A stretch of 7,976 nucleotides of DNA. It comes from Chloroflexi bacterium RBG_13_53_26. GTDB lineage: Bacteria > Chloroflexota > Dehalococcoidia > UBA2247 > RBG-13-53-26. Numbering within the stretch: position 1 is the stretch's first letter; each line of letters starts with the position of its first letter. The stretch lies in NCBI GenBank assembly GCA_001795035.1, contig MGMW01000104.1, forward strand, positions 1 through 7,976, given 5' to 3'. The notes under the pieces are model-generated. The model was not told the origin of the DNA and did not search any database. It saw only the letters and a list, made by a program, of their open reading frames with translations. Positions 1 through 6,870 of this stretch are shown in pieces. The translations under genes and the position numbers were made by a program.

Positions 1-1242
1 TCCAATGCTGCTGCGGCCACTGCCGGATACGAATACGCCAGGATCAATTTCAAAGGAGATTTCGGCAAGCGTCTTGGCCCCGCAGGCGACTCAAAGAGGA
101 TGCTTCTCAATGGCAATGAGGCCATCGCTCTGGGGGCTTTGGCGGCAGGCTGCAAATTCGTGGCGGCCTATCCCATGACCCCATCCACTACAATAATGGA
201 ATATCTGGCAGGCAAAGCTGACGACTTTGAACTCGTGGTAGTGCAGCCAGAAGATGAGATTGCGGCCGTCAATATGATTATCGGGGCGGCTTTTGCCGGT
301 GTGCGGTCCATGACTGCCACCTCGGGAGGCGGATTCTGTCTCATGGTGGAGGGATTGGGACTGGCAGGGATGACGGAGACGCCTATTGTGGTTGTGGACG
401 GCCAGCGTGCCGGCCCGGCAATCGGTTTGCCCACCAGAACCGAGCAGGGTGACCTACAGTTTGCTCTTCATGCCTCGCACGGAGAGTTTCCCAGAGCAGT
501 ACTGTGTCCGGGCACTGTACATGATGCCTTCTGGATGACCGTCAAGGCTTTCAATCTGGCTGAAGAGCACCAGTTGCCTGTAATTATTCTCAGTGATCAA
601 TATCTGGCCAGCTCATATGCTACAGTAAAGCCCTTTGATCTCTCCCAGGTACAGATCAGGAGAGGCCAGTTCCTTTCGGAGACGGAAATAGCTGCCTTGG
701 GTGAATACAGGTACAGAAGACATGAGATCACCCCATCCGGCATATCCCCGCGAGTTTCACCTCTTCAGCAGGGTGTTCTTGTCGTGACTGATTCTGACGA
801 GCACGACCAGGAAGGGCACATGATCGAGGACGCCGAGACCAGGACTGCCATGATGCTGAAGCGGCTCCGCAAGGTGGAAGGGTTGAGCAAAGAGATCGCT
901 GATCCGGTGACCTATGGCCCATCCCGGGCGGAGATCACTCTGATAGGCTGGGGCAGCACCCACGGTGCTATCAAAGAAGCTGTGGATATGGCAAATCAGG
1001 ATGGCCTCCAAGTGAATATGGTTCATCTGAATGAGATATGGCCTTTCCCTGCTGAGGCGATGGCGCGGGCTCTCCAAGTGACCAAGATCAGATATGTCGT
1101 GGAGAACAATGCCACTGCTCAGTTGGCGCATCTGCTTCGAGCTGAAACCGGATATCAAGTCACGGGCAAGATTCTCAAATTCGATGGCCGCCCTTTTTCG
1201 CCGGGCTACATCATTAGAAGACTCAAGGAGGAGGTGGCTTGA
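1..1242 (+). CDS. korA: 2-oxoacid:ferredoxin oxidoreductase, fused gamma-alpha subunit (5' end missing)
   Basis: Alpha-type subunit of a ferredoxin-dependent 2-oxoacid oxidoreductase, which interconverts a 2-oxoacid plus CoA with acyl-CoA and CO2 in the cytoplasm. The frame is open from base 1. The first 33 in-window residues (including AGYEYARINF and RLGPAGD) look like the linker between an N-terminal gamma domain and the alpha domain, so the gene starts upstream. The ATG at 100 is read as internal: its AAAGAGG lies directly against it, and family alpha domains continue upstream in fused forms. In-window residues 37-40 are GNEA, residues 57-63 are YPMTPST (the YPITP-type motif of the active site), followed by a TATSGGGF segment and GLPTRTEQGDLQFALHASHGEF. 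The C-terminal third resembles the usual domain II (LIGWGSTHGAI, NEIWPFP, VENNATAQL). The beta gene follows 2 bases later. The substrate (2-oxoglutarate, pyruvate or other) cannot be read from the sequence, so the symbol is by family only. Confidence 0.9.
   Translation, partial: SNAAAATAGYEYARINFKGDFGKRLGPAGDSKRMLLNGNEAIALGALAAGCKFVAAYPMTPSTTIMEYLAGKADDFELVVVQPEDEIAAVNMIIGAAFAGVRSMTATSGGGFCLMVEGLGLAGMTETPIVVVDGQRAGPAIGLPTRTEQGDLQFALHASHGEFPRAVLCPGTVHDAFWMTVKAFNLAEEHQLPVIILSDQYLASSYATVKPFDLSQVQIRRGQFLSETEIAALGEYRYRRHEITPSGISPRVSPLQQGVLVVTDSDEHDQEGHMIEDAETRTAMMLKRLRKVEGLSKEIADPVTYGPSRAEITLIGWGSTHGAIKEAVDMANQDGLQVNMVHLNEIWPFPAEAMARALQVTKIRYVVENNATAQLAHLLRAETGYQVTGKILKFDGRPFSPGYIIRRLKEEVA
1226..1235 (+). 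promoter_or_regulatory. Ribosome binding site deciding the beta-subunit start
   Basis: AGGAGGAGGT lies inside the last codons of the alpha gene. GGAGGT (1230-1235) sits 9 bases before the ATG at 1245 but only 3 bases before the in-frame TTG at 1239. The spacing favours ATG 1245 as the beta start and points to translational coupling of the two subunits. Confidence 0.75.
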
Positions 1243-1244
1243 TC

Positions 1245-2096
1245 ATGGTAAAGATATCCGACTATGCAGGGAAACCCTCTGCCTGGTGTCCGGGTTGTGG
1301 CAATTTCCCCATTCTGACGGCAGTTAAGCGGGCCCTTGTCGAGCTCGATATTGAACCGTATAGAGTGCTTATGGTTTCCGGCATCGGTCAGGCGGGGAAG
1401 CTGCCTCACTACCTTAACTGCAACGTGCTCAATGTGCTTCATGGCAGATCTCTTCCTGCCGCGGCCGGGGCCAAGATAGCCAATCCAGAACTGGTGGTTA
1501 TTGCCGTTGGAGGCGATGGGGATGGCTATGGCGAAGGCGGAAACCATTTTCTCCACTCCCTGCGTAGAAATCATGATATCACCTACCTGGTGAACAACAA
1601 CCAGGTCTATGCCCTGACCAAAGGACAGGCATCTCCCACCAGCGATCAGGGCTTTGTTACCAAAACAAGCCCCCATGGAGCGTGGATGCCATTGAATTCT
1701 GTGGCTGTAGCCATCGCCGCTGGCGGTAGCTTTGTAGCCAGAGGCTTTGCCGGAGATGTCGACCACCTTGTAGGGCTGATCAAACAGGGAATCCAGCATC
1801 GAGGCCTTTCTCTCATTGACATCCTTCAACCTTGTGTTTCCTTCAATCACAAGAATACCTACGCCTGGTATAGAGAAAGAGTCTATAAACTGGATGACGT
1901 CAATTATGAACCCGGCAAAAAGTCCATTGCCTTTGAAAAGTCGCAGGAGTGGGGAGATAGAATACCCATTGGGGTCATCTACAGGGAAGAGAGAGCTACC
2001 TTCGAGGAGCAAATCCCCGCTTTGAGGAATGGTCCTTTGGTAAAACACAAGATCGATCCCGGGCGAGTTGAAGCCTTGCTGGCCGAATTCTTGTGA
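1245..2096 (+). CDS. korB: 2-oxoacid:ferredoxin oxidoreductase beta subunit (TPP-binding)
   Basis: 283-residue beta subunit, the normal length for the two-subunit form, carrying thiamine diphosphate and one [4Fe-4S] cluster. WCPGCGNF gives Cys15 and Cys18. HGRSLPAAAGAKIANPEL follows at about 66-83. The TPP/Mg motif is GGDGDGYGEGGNHF at 89-102, with N117-N119 and the family signature LTKGQASPTS at 124-133. QPCVSFN supplies Cys197. The segment usually read as GIGC (third cluster Cys) is GIGQ here, at residue 49; another Cys (59) follows ten residues later in YLNC. No extra 2x[4Fe-4S] ferredoxin domain is present. The gene ends in a TGA followed at once by an in-frame TAG (2097-2099). It is the last gene of its transcription unit, converging on the epimerase-like gene 74 bases away. 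The family is certain; the substrate is not. Confidence 0.92.
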   Translation: MVKISDYAGKPSAWCPGCGNFPILTAVKRALVELDIEPYRVLMVSGIGQAGKLPHYLNCNVLNVLHGRSLPAAAGAKIANPELVVIAVGGDGDGYGEGGNHFLHSLRRNHDITYLVNNNQVYALTKGQASPTSDQGFVTKTSPHGAWMPLNSVAVAIAAGGSFVARGFAGDVDHLVGLIKQGIQHRGLSLIDILQPCVSFNHKNTYAWYRERVYKLDDVNYEPGKKSIAFEKSQEWGDRIPIGVIYREERATFEEQIPALRNGPLVKHKIDPGRVEALLAEFL

Positions 2097-2170
2097 TAGT
2101 CTGATCTGGATGGTAGCTGACTGCACTGCGGCCATCGCCCAGCCGCTTATGTCTGCATATCCGGTTTGTA
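2097..2170. other. Short convergent intergenic gap
   Basis: 74 bases between two convergent genes. The only structure seen is a weak inverted repeat, GCGGC/GCCGC with a 9-base loop, and it has no T-run on either side. I cannot call a terminator for either gene here. Confidence 0.5.
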
Positions 2171-2818
2171 TTATGCTCCCTGGGCCAATTCCGTTAGACG
2201 ACGGAAGCTGGCGGCAGGGTCAGTCTGCATGAATATGGCACTCCCAACGTAGATAGAATTGACCCCAAGCTGAGCGATCTGAGCCACATTGCTTTCCTTT
2301 ATTCCGCCGTCAACCCCTATGTCTGCGTTGGGTCTTGTGTTGCGAAGCTCCACTATCTTGTCTAGAACTTCGGGCATGAATTGGCTGCCGTAGAAGCCCG
2401 GGTGAACTGTCAGGAAGAGTATGCTATCTACCGTACTGGTCAGGGGAAGGAAGGCTGAAACCGGTGTCTCCGGATTGATAGCCAGCCCGACACCCAGGCC
2501 GAGGTGTCTGGCTTGGGCAATGATTGCTTCCGGCGAGGGCGTGGCTTCGAAATGAAAGACCATCTTCCGTGCCCCGGCCTTCTGGAGGCAGTCCAGTTGC
2601 TCCTCGGGGCGTCTTGTCATGAGATGGGCCTCCCAGTCGAGCTTCTTCGGCACAGAAGCCAGGTGTTCGCAGCTTATGCTGTGTGAGGGCACGAACTGGC
2701 CGTCCATGATGTCAAACTGCACGTAGCTGGTGAAGGTCTCTGCCTGACGTATCATAGTCTTGAGTGTCTTTGGATCATCAGTAAGGATGGCGGGTACAAT
2801 TCTGGTCGGTCTGTTCAT
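2171..2818 (-). CDS. rpe: Ribulose-phosphate 3-epimerase-like protein (divergent)
   Basis: 215-residue TIM-barrel protein of the ribulose-phosphate 3-epimerase family (ribulose 5-phosphate to xylulose 5-phosphate in the pentose phosphate pathway). Family landmarks run in order: IVPAIL (7-12), FDIMDGQFVP (35-44), EAHLM (63-67), FHFEAT (89-94), LAINPETP (113-120), LTVHPGF (137-143), VDGGI (170-174) and VGSAIF near the C-terminus. The two catalytic acid/base aspartates are present (D36, D171), as is the ligand His65. Two usually invariant residues differ: the Ser of PSIL is Ala10, and the His ligand before FDxMDG is Gln34. The loop normally GFGGQ is GFYGSQ. It may therefore be a specialised paralogue rather than the housekeeping enzyme. 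I chose ATG 2818 over the in-frame TTG at 2824; neither has a good ribosome binding site. It lies 70 bases after queA (64 if TTG is used) and is probably co-transcribed with it. Confidence 0.82.
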   Translation of the reverse strand: MNRPTRIVPAILTDDPKTLKTMIRQAETFTSYVQFDIMDGQFVPSHSISCEHLASVPKKLDWEAHLMTRRPEEQLDCLQKAGARKMVFHFEATPSPEAIIAQARHLGLGVGLAINPETPVSAFLPLTSTVDSILFLTVHPGFYGSQFMPEVLDKIVELRNTRPNADIGVDGGIKESNVAQIAQLGVNSIYVGSAIFMQTDPAASFRRLTELAQGA

Positions 2819-2888
2819 TTTCAAATCACGAGTGATTGTATGTGTCCAAGAAGTCTGAAGTCAAGAACGTGGTCAGACAACCTTGCCC
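2819..2888 (-). other. queA-rpe intergenic spacer with two inverted repeats
   Basis: Short spacer read on the minus strand after queA. It holds GTCTGA/TCAGAC (2853-2858 and 2873-2878, 14-base loop) and the palindrome-like AATCAC-GA-GTGATT (2824-2837) directly before the rpe start. Neither is followed by a T-run, so neither is called a terminator. There is no clear Shine-Dalgarno sequence for rpe. Confidence 0.45.
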
Positions 2889-3929
2889 TCAGATGATCAG
2901 CATGGCGTCGCCGAAGCTGTAGAAACGATAACTCAATCTCATGGCTTCCTGATAAGCACGATCGATGAGTTCTTTGCCCGCGAAAGCAGATACCAGCATC
3001 AGCAGGGTAGAGCGGGGGAGATGAAAGTTTGTGATCAGGACGTCTACCATTTTGAACTGGTGTCCGGGCAGGATGAAGAGTGTTGCCCAGCCCCGGAAGG
3101 ATTCAAGTGGCTCGGGCTTTCTGTTTGCTTGAGCGGCCTGTTCCAGCAACCTGACTGTGGTTGTGCCTGCACTGACTATACGGTTGCCATTTGCTCTGGC
3201 TGAGTTAAGCTTCGCAGCGGTTTCTTCGCTTAGTTCCCCATATTCTTTGTGTATCAGATGCTGCTGCGGGTCTTCCTCGGAAACGGGGCGGAATGAATCC
3301 AATCCCACGTGCAGGGTGACGAAGGCAATTTCGATTCCCTTCTCTTTGACCTGCTGGAGCAATTGTGGCGTGAAGTGCAATCCGGCGGTCGGTGCCGCCA
3401 CACTCCCGTTCTCTCTGGCATAGACTGTCTGGTAGCGTTCAGGATCACCTGAGTAGTCATGTATGTAGGGTGGCAGGGGGATCTCCCCCAGTTCCTCGAG
3501 GATTGCTTCGTTATCAAGACGAACGGTGCGCAACCCCTGTTCACTCCTTTCGAGCACCTCTATTGTGGCAGGGATTGCCTCGGGTTTTTGCCTCATACCG
3601 AATAGCTCTATCCTCTCTCCTGCCTTGATTCTCTTTGATGGTCTGACCAATGCTTCCCACAGCCCTGCCTCCAGGCGACGAAGCAGCAGTACCTCTGTTT
3701 TTCCTCCGCTCTGCCGTCGTCCCATGAGACGGGCAGGGATGACCCTGCTGTCGTTCAATACCATTACATCACCTGTCCTGAGGAACTCAGTTATTTCGAA
3801 GAACTGGCGATGTTCAATGGAACCATCGTCTCTGTGGATGACCATCAGGCGTGAGTGATCCCGAGGTTCCGCCGGAGTCTGGGCGATGAGTTCACTGGCC
3901 AGTTGGTAGTCAAAGTCGGAGGTTCTCAT
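2889..3929 (-). CDS. queA: S-adenosylmethionine:tRNA ribosyltransferase-isomerase (QueA)
   Basis: Cytoplasmic tRNA-modifying enzyme that moves the ribosyl part of S-adenosylmethionine onto preQ1 at the wobble base of GUN-anticodon tRNAs, making epoxyqueuosine. The 346 residues match the family's full length with no gap. Landmarks in order: the N-terminal SDFDYQLASELIAQTP with DHSRLMV, VLNDSRVIPARLMGR, LLLRRLEAGLWEALVRPSKR, PLPPYI, RYQTVYARENGSVAAPTAGLHF (the most conserved family block), TLHVGLDSFRPV, SAGTTTVRLLE, LFILPGHQFKMVDVLITNFHLPRSTLLMLVSAF and the C-terminal YRFYSFGDAMLI. The ATG at 3929 gives the standard N-terminus, but the region before it has only a weak AGG-type site about 12 bases upstream. 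The first gene of a probable queA-rpe unit. No other queuosine gene (queC, D, E or tgt) is in the window. Confidence 0.96.
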   Translation of the reverse strand: MRTSDFDYQLASELIAQTPAEPRDHSRLMVIHRDDGSIEHRQFFEITEFLRTGDVMVLNDSRVIPARLMGRRQSGGKTEVLLLRRLEAGLWEALVRPSKRIKAGERIELFGMRQKPEAIPATIEVLERSEQGLRTVRLDNEAILEELGEIPLPPYIHDYSGDPERYQTVYARENGSVAAPTAGLHFTPQLLQQVKEKGIEIAFVTLHVGLDSFRPVSEEDPQQHLIHKEYGELSEETAAKLNSARANGNRIVSAGTTTVRLLEQAAQANRKPEPLESFRGWATLFILPGHQFKMVDVLITNFHLPRSTLLMLVSAFAGKELIDRAYQEAMRLSYRFYSFGDAMLII

Positions 3930-3939
3930 TCAGTGCTGT

Positions 3940-3989
3940 ACCTGTAGCTAACCTGTGCAGGAAGACTAACATACCCAAGATCGACCTGT
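3940..3989. repeat. Three phased direct repeats of ACCTGT upstream of queA
   Basis: ACCTGT occurs at 3940-3945, 3951-3956 and 3984-3989, all in the same orientation (ACAGGT read toward queA). The offsets are 11 and 33 bases, so all three face the same side of the DNA. They lie 11 to 60 bases upstream of the queA start, where a regulator could bind. No convincing -10/-35 pair was found beside them. A candidate operator array only. Confidence 0.4.
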
Positions 3990-4031
3990 CTATTCGGAGA
4001 CATGCCGTGCCCGGCCGTTCAGAAATAGACT

Positions 4032-4057
4032 GGGGGTAGCTTCTCCAAGCTACCCCC
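4032..4057 (-). terminator. Strong hairpin downstream of fhs, probable transcript end
   Basis: GGGGGTAGCTT (4032-4042) and AAGCTACCCCC (4047-4057) form a perfect 11-bp stem with a 4-base loop, 34 bases after the fhs stop on the minus strand. The following minus-strand bases (AGTCTATTTCTG) are not a true T-run, so it is an imperfect intrinsic terminator or a 3' end protection hairpin. No plus-strand gene needs it. Confidence 0.6.
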
Positions 4058-4091
4058 TTTGGCTACCTTGTCCTCGATCAAGTAAGTGAGA

Positions 4092-5855
4092 CTAGAAAAG
4101 CCCGCTGACTTTCCCGGTCTTCACGTCCACGTCCACTTTCTTGAAGGCAGGATCGGAGGAAGTCCCTGGCATCAGGCTGATGGTTCCAGCCATGGGGCAC
4201 AGGAACTTGGCGCCAGAGTAGATCAGTACATCTCGGATGGGCAGAGCCCAGCCCTTGGGCACGCCTTTTCGGGCAGGATCGTGGGTCAGGCTCAGGTGGG
4301 TCTTCACCATCATCGTCGAGTATTCGTCATACTTGGGGTCTTTCTCAAACGCTTTGGCCTTTTCCTCAGCCTCAGCGGTCCAGGCTACCCCATCGGCTCC
4401 GTAGACCACTTTGGCGATCTTATCAACACGCTCTCGCAGCTTCATCTCCAGGGGATAGAGGAACTTGAATTCGTTCTTCTCTTTGCAGGCTGCCATGACG
4501 GCATCAGCCAGCTCCAGGGCTCCGTCACCGCCATCGGCCCAGTGGGACGAGAAAGCACACCGCGCCCCGGCTTGCTCGGCCGCCTTCCGTACCATGGCAA
4601 TCTCAGCCTTGGTGTCAGTATGGAAGGAGTTGATGCACACCACCGGGTTGATACCTGCGGTCTTGATGGTATTGATATGGTGCAGCAGATTGGGCAGACC
4701 TTTCTCCAGCAGCTTCAGGTCTTCTTTGGTGTAGGATTCGGGAAGCGGCAGTCCGGCCACTACCTTGGGTCCGCCTCCGTGCATCTTGAGCGCCCGGATG
4801 GTAGCCACCAGTACCGACACCTGCGGTATAAGGCCGCTGAGGCGGCACTTGACATTCCAGAACTTCTCAAAGCCAATGTCGGCAGCAAACCCGCTTTCGG
4901 TGACAACGTAATCGGCCATCTTCAGAGCCAGGCGGTCCGCGATGATTGAGTTCTGGCCCACTGCAATGTTGGCGAAGGGCCCGGCATGCACCAGGATGGG
5001 CTGATACTCCACAGTCCCGCACAGGGTGGGGTTAATGGCATTGCGCATGAAGGCAGTCATGGCCCCGCCTACCTCTAAGTCGCCAGTGGTGACGGGATTG
5101 CCCTTCTTATCATAGGCCACGGTGATCTTGTCCATTCTTTCCCGCAGGTCCTTCAGGTCCCTGACTATTGACAGCATGGCCATTAGCTCGGAGCTCACCG
5201 CAATGCCGAACCTGGACTGCATCATGTAGCCGTCCATGCGGCCGCCTATGCCTATGATGATATTGCGCAAGCTCTGAGCACAGAAATCCATGATCCAGCC
5301 CATTTCCACCCTGGTGGGGTCGACGTCTAGGCGGCGAACCCCGGTAAGCCTCTGTAGTTGTTCGTCATTGTAGTTGCGCTCATGCTGCATTCTGGAAGTC
5401 AGGGCCACCATCGCCAGGTTATGGGCGTTCATCAGGTCGTTGATATCGCCGGTAAGGCCCATCGAAAATTCCGTCATGGGGATGAGTAGGGCGTTGCCCC
5501 CGCCGGCAGCCGTCCCCTTGATATTCATGGTGGGGCCACCGGAGGGCTGGCGAATACAGCCCACCACGGCTTGCTTGCGCTTGCCCAGACCCTCGACTAG
5601 ACCCAATAGGGAGGTTGTTTTGCCCTCACCCAGTGGCGTGGGGGTGATGGCGGTCACCTCGATGTACTTGCCATCGGGCTTGCCCTTGAGGCGATCGATG
5701 ATCTTGAGGAAATCGAGCTTGCATATTCTACCGTAGTGAATGACCTCGTCCTTGTTCAGCCCTAGCGTTTTCTGCCAATCCCCGGGGGATGGCATTTTCT
5801 CTTCCGCTGCCTGGGCAATCTCCCAGTCCTTCATTTTTGTCGCATCGTACGCCAC
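4092..5855 (-). CDS. fhs: Formate-tetrahydrofolate ligase
   Basis: Cytoplasmic enzyme joining formate to tetrahydrofolate with ATP to give 10-formyl-THF, the entry step of the folate methyl branch. 587 residues, somewhat longer than the common bacterial form of about 555-560. The ATP loop is TPLGEGKTT at 73-81 within ITPTPLGEGKTT. Later come RQPSGGPTMNIKGTAAGGG, LTGDINDLMNAHNL, HAGPFANIAVGQNSIIAD, TESGFAADIGFEKFWNVKCR, ATIRALKMHGGGP, the folate-binding HWADGGDGALELA segment and the C-terminal KTHLSLTHDP, AGTISLMPGTSSDPAF and VSGLF. The HAGPFANIA and MHGGGP segments and the VKGLF-like tail resemble the synthetase domain of eukaryotic C1-THF synthase more than the clostridial type. Start: GTG at 5855, 5 bases after AAGGAGG. 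The in-frame ATG at codon 8 has no such site. It lies 111 bases after folD on the same strand. Confidence 0.96.
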   Translation of the reverse strand: MAYDATKMKDWEIAQAAEEKMPSPGDWQKTLGLNKDEVIHYGRICKLDFLKIIDRLKGKPDGKYIEVTAITPTPLGEGKTTSLLGLVEGLGKRKQAVVGCIRQPSGGPTMNIKGTAAGGGNALLIPMTEFSMGLTGDINDLMNAHNLAMVALTSRMQHERNYNDEQLQRLTGVRRLDVDPTRVEMGWIMDFCAQSLRNIIIGIGGRMDGYMMQSRFGIAVSSELMAMLSIVRDLKDLRERMDKITVAYDKKGNPVTTGDLEVGGAMTAFMRNAINPTLCGTVEYQPILVHAGPFANIAVGQNSIIADRLALKMADYVVTESGFAADIGFEKFWNVKCRLSGLIPQVSVLVATIRALKMHGGGPKVVAGLPLPESYTKEDLKLLEKGLPNLLHHINTIKTAGINPVVCINSFHTDTKAEIAMVRKAAEQAGARCAFSSHWADGGDGALELADAVMAACKEKNEFKFLYPLEMKLRERVDKIAKVVYGADGVAWTAEAEEKAKAFEKDPKYDEYSTMMVKTHLSLTHDPARKGVPKGWALPIRDVLIYSGAKFLCPMAGTISLMPGTSSDPAFKKVDVDVKTGKVSGLF

Positions 5856-5860
5856 ATGAA

Positions 5861-5867
5861 CCTCCTT
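5861..5867 (-). promoter_or_regulatory. Ribosome binding site for fhs (supports GTG start)
   Basis: Minus-strand AAGGAGG followed by TTCAT and then GTG. The 5-base spacing is slightly short but acceptable. It supports the GTG at 5855 over the ATG seven codons later. Confidence 0.7.
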
Positions 5868-5890
5868 GATTCTTTCGTTACTAAATATCA

Positions 5891-5904
5891 GCCCCTTTCG
5901 GGGC
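5891..5904 (-). other. Small GNRA-capped hairpin in the folD-fhs spacer
   Basis: Read as minus-strand RNA, GCCCC-GAAA-GGGGC is a 5-bp G/C stem closed by a GAAA tetraloop, 23 bases before the fhs ribosome binding site. No T-run follows, so it is not a terminator. It may mark an RNA processing or stability site in the folD-fhs transcript. Confidence 0.4.
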
Positions 5905-5966
5905 AGTATTCCACATTGATAGTCCTGCTCTCGCCGTTTCTGTTGGAACTGCGCTGCATGGACTGC

Positions 5967-6854
5967 TCAGTGAGACTTGGCCTGCATCTCAGCAGCCCTG
6001 ACCGTATTCTGCATGAGCATGGTGATTGTCATTGGCCCTACCCCGCCGGGGACGGGGGTAATGGCCTTTGCCTTCTCCTTGATAGTGTCGAAATCGGTGT
6101 CTCCCACCAGCCGGAAACCGCTCTTCTTGGTCGCGTCAGCGACTCGGTTCACACCCACATCGATAACCACGGCGCCCTCTCTGACCATGTCTGCCGTTAT
6201 CGCCTTGGGGCTTCCCATGGCAGCAATCACAATGTCGGCCTGCCTGACTACTTCTGCCATGTTCTTTGTCCCTGTGTGGACCATGGTTACCGTGGCATTG
6301 GCGCCCTTCTTTTTCTGTATCAGGATGGCCATCACAGGCTTGCCCACAATGTTGCTGCGGCCGCAGATAACTACATGCTTCCCCTCGGGGCTGTTGCCGC
6401 TGCGAACAAGCAACTCTTGAACACCGTGTGGGGTGCAGGGCATGAAATACGGCTCACCAATGAGCAGTTTTCCTACATTGATGGGATGGAAACCATCAAC
6501 ATCCTTCTGTGGATTGATTAGATTGAGCACTTTGTCGGCATCTATATGTTTCGGCAGCGGGAGTTGCACCAGAATGCCGTGGAACTTGGGGTCTTTGTTG
6601 AGCTGTTCCACCTTGTGCAGGAGTTCCTGCTCTGTTGTCTGTTCGGGGAATACTATTGTCTCTGAGTGGATGCCGATCTCCTCCGAGGCTTTGGTCTTTC
6701 CCGAGACGTATGACACTGAAGCCGGGTCTTCGCCAACCCGCACCATCACCAGCCCCGGGGTGATGCCCTTCTTCTTCAGCTCGGCCACTTTGACCTTGAG
6801 TTCCTCGCGGATCTCCTCGGCCACCTTGGTACCACTTATCAACTCTGCTGGCAT
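5967..6854 (-). CDS. folD: Bifunctional methylene-THF dehydrogenase / methenyl-THF cyclohydrolase (FolD)
   Basis: Cytoplasmic enzyme that interconverts 10-formyl-THF, methenyl-THF and methylene-THF using NAD(P). It performs the steps following Fhs, which is encoded next on the same strand. 295 residues, full family length. Catalytic Tyr49 and Lys53 lie in SYVSGKTKA. VQLPLP is at 96-101, KDVDGFHP with D120 at 117-124, PCTPHG at 139-144, the dinucleotide-binding GRSNIVGKP at 165-173, and TPVPGGVGPMTITML near the C-terminus. The coenzyme-side segment often seen as HSRTKN reads HTGTKN here, so the NAD/NADP preference is open. The ATG at 6854 has a strong ribosome binding site (AGGAGGT, 9 bases upstream). 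It is the first gene of the folD-fhs unit and is preceded by a long leader. Confidence 0.96.
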   Translation of the reverse strand: MPAELISGTKVAEEIREELKVKVAELKKKGITPGLVMVRVGEDPASVSYVSGKTKASEEIGIHSETIVFPEQTTEQELLHKVEQLNKDPKFHGILVQLPLPKHIDADKVLNLINPQKDVDGFHPINVGKLLIGEPYFMPCTPHGVQELLVRSGNSPEGKHVVICGRSNIVGKPVMAILIQKKKGANATVTMVHTGTKNMAEVVRQADIVIAAMGSPKAITADMVREGAVVIDVGVNRVADATKKSGFRLVGDTDFDTIKEKAKAITPVPGGVGPMTITMLMQNTVRAAEMQAKSH

Positions 6855-6863
6855 TTCTGTGTT

Positions 6864-6870
6864 ACCTCCT
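6864..6870 (-). promoter_or_regulatory. Strong ribosome binding site for folD
   Basis: Minus-strand AGGAGGT ends 9 bases before the folD ATG, an optimal arrangement. It sits just downstream of the leader's GATAG/CTATC pairing, so leader folding could affect access to it. Confidence 0.8.

Noticed and set aside
100..102. ATG at 100 as the true start of the alpha subunit
   Set aside because: The frame is open to the window edge and the preceding residues match the gamma-alpha linker of fused subunits. The purine-rich stretch touches the ATG with no spacing.
1206..2135. 309-codon minus-strand ORF opposite the beta subunit gene
   Set aside because: It lies wholly over a well-supported gene with TPP and cluster motifs. 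Its own translation shows no recognisable domain.
2128..2146. GCGGC/GCCGC hairpin between the convergent genes as a bidirectional terminator
   Set aside because: Only 5 bp with a 9-base loop and no T-run on either strand.
4086..4949. 287-codon plus-strand ORF opposite fhs
   Set aside because: Antisense shadow of the highly conserved fhs C-terminal half, with no domain of its own.
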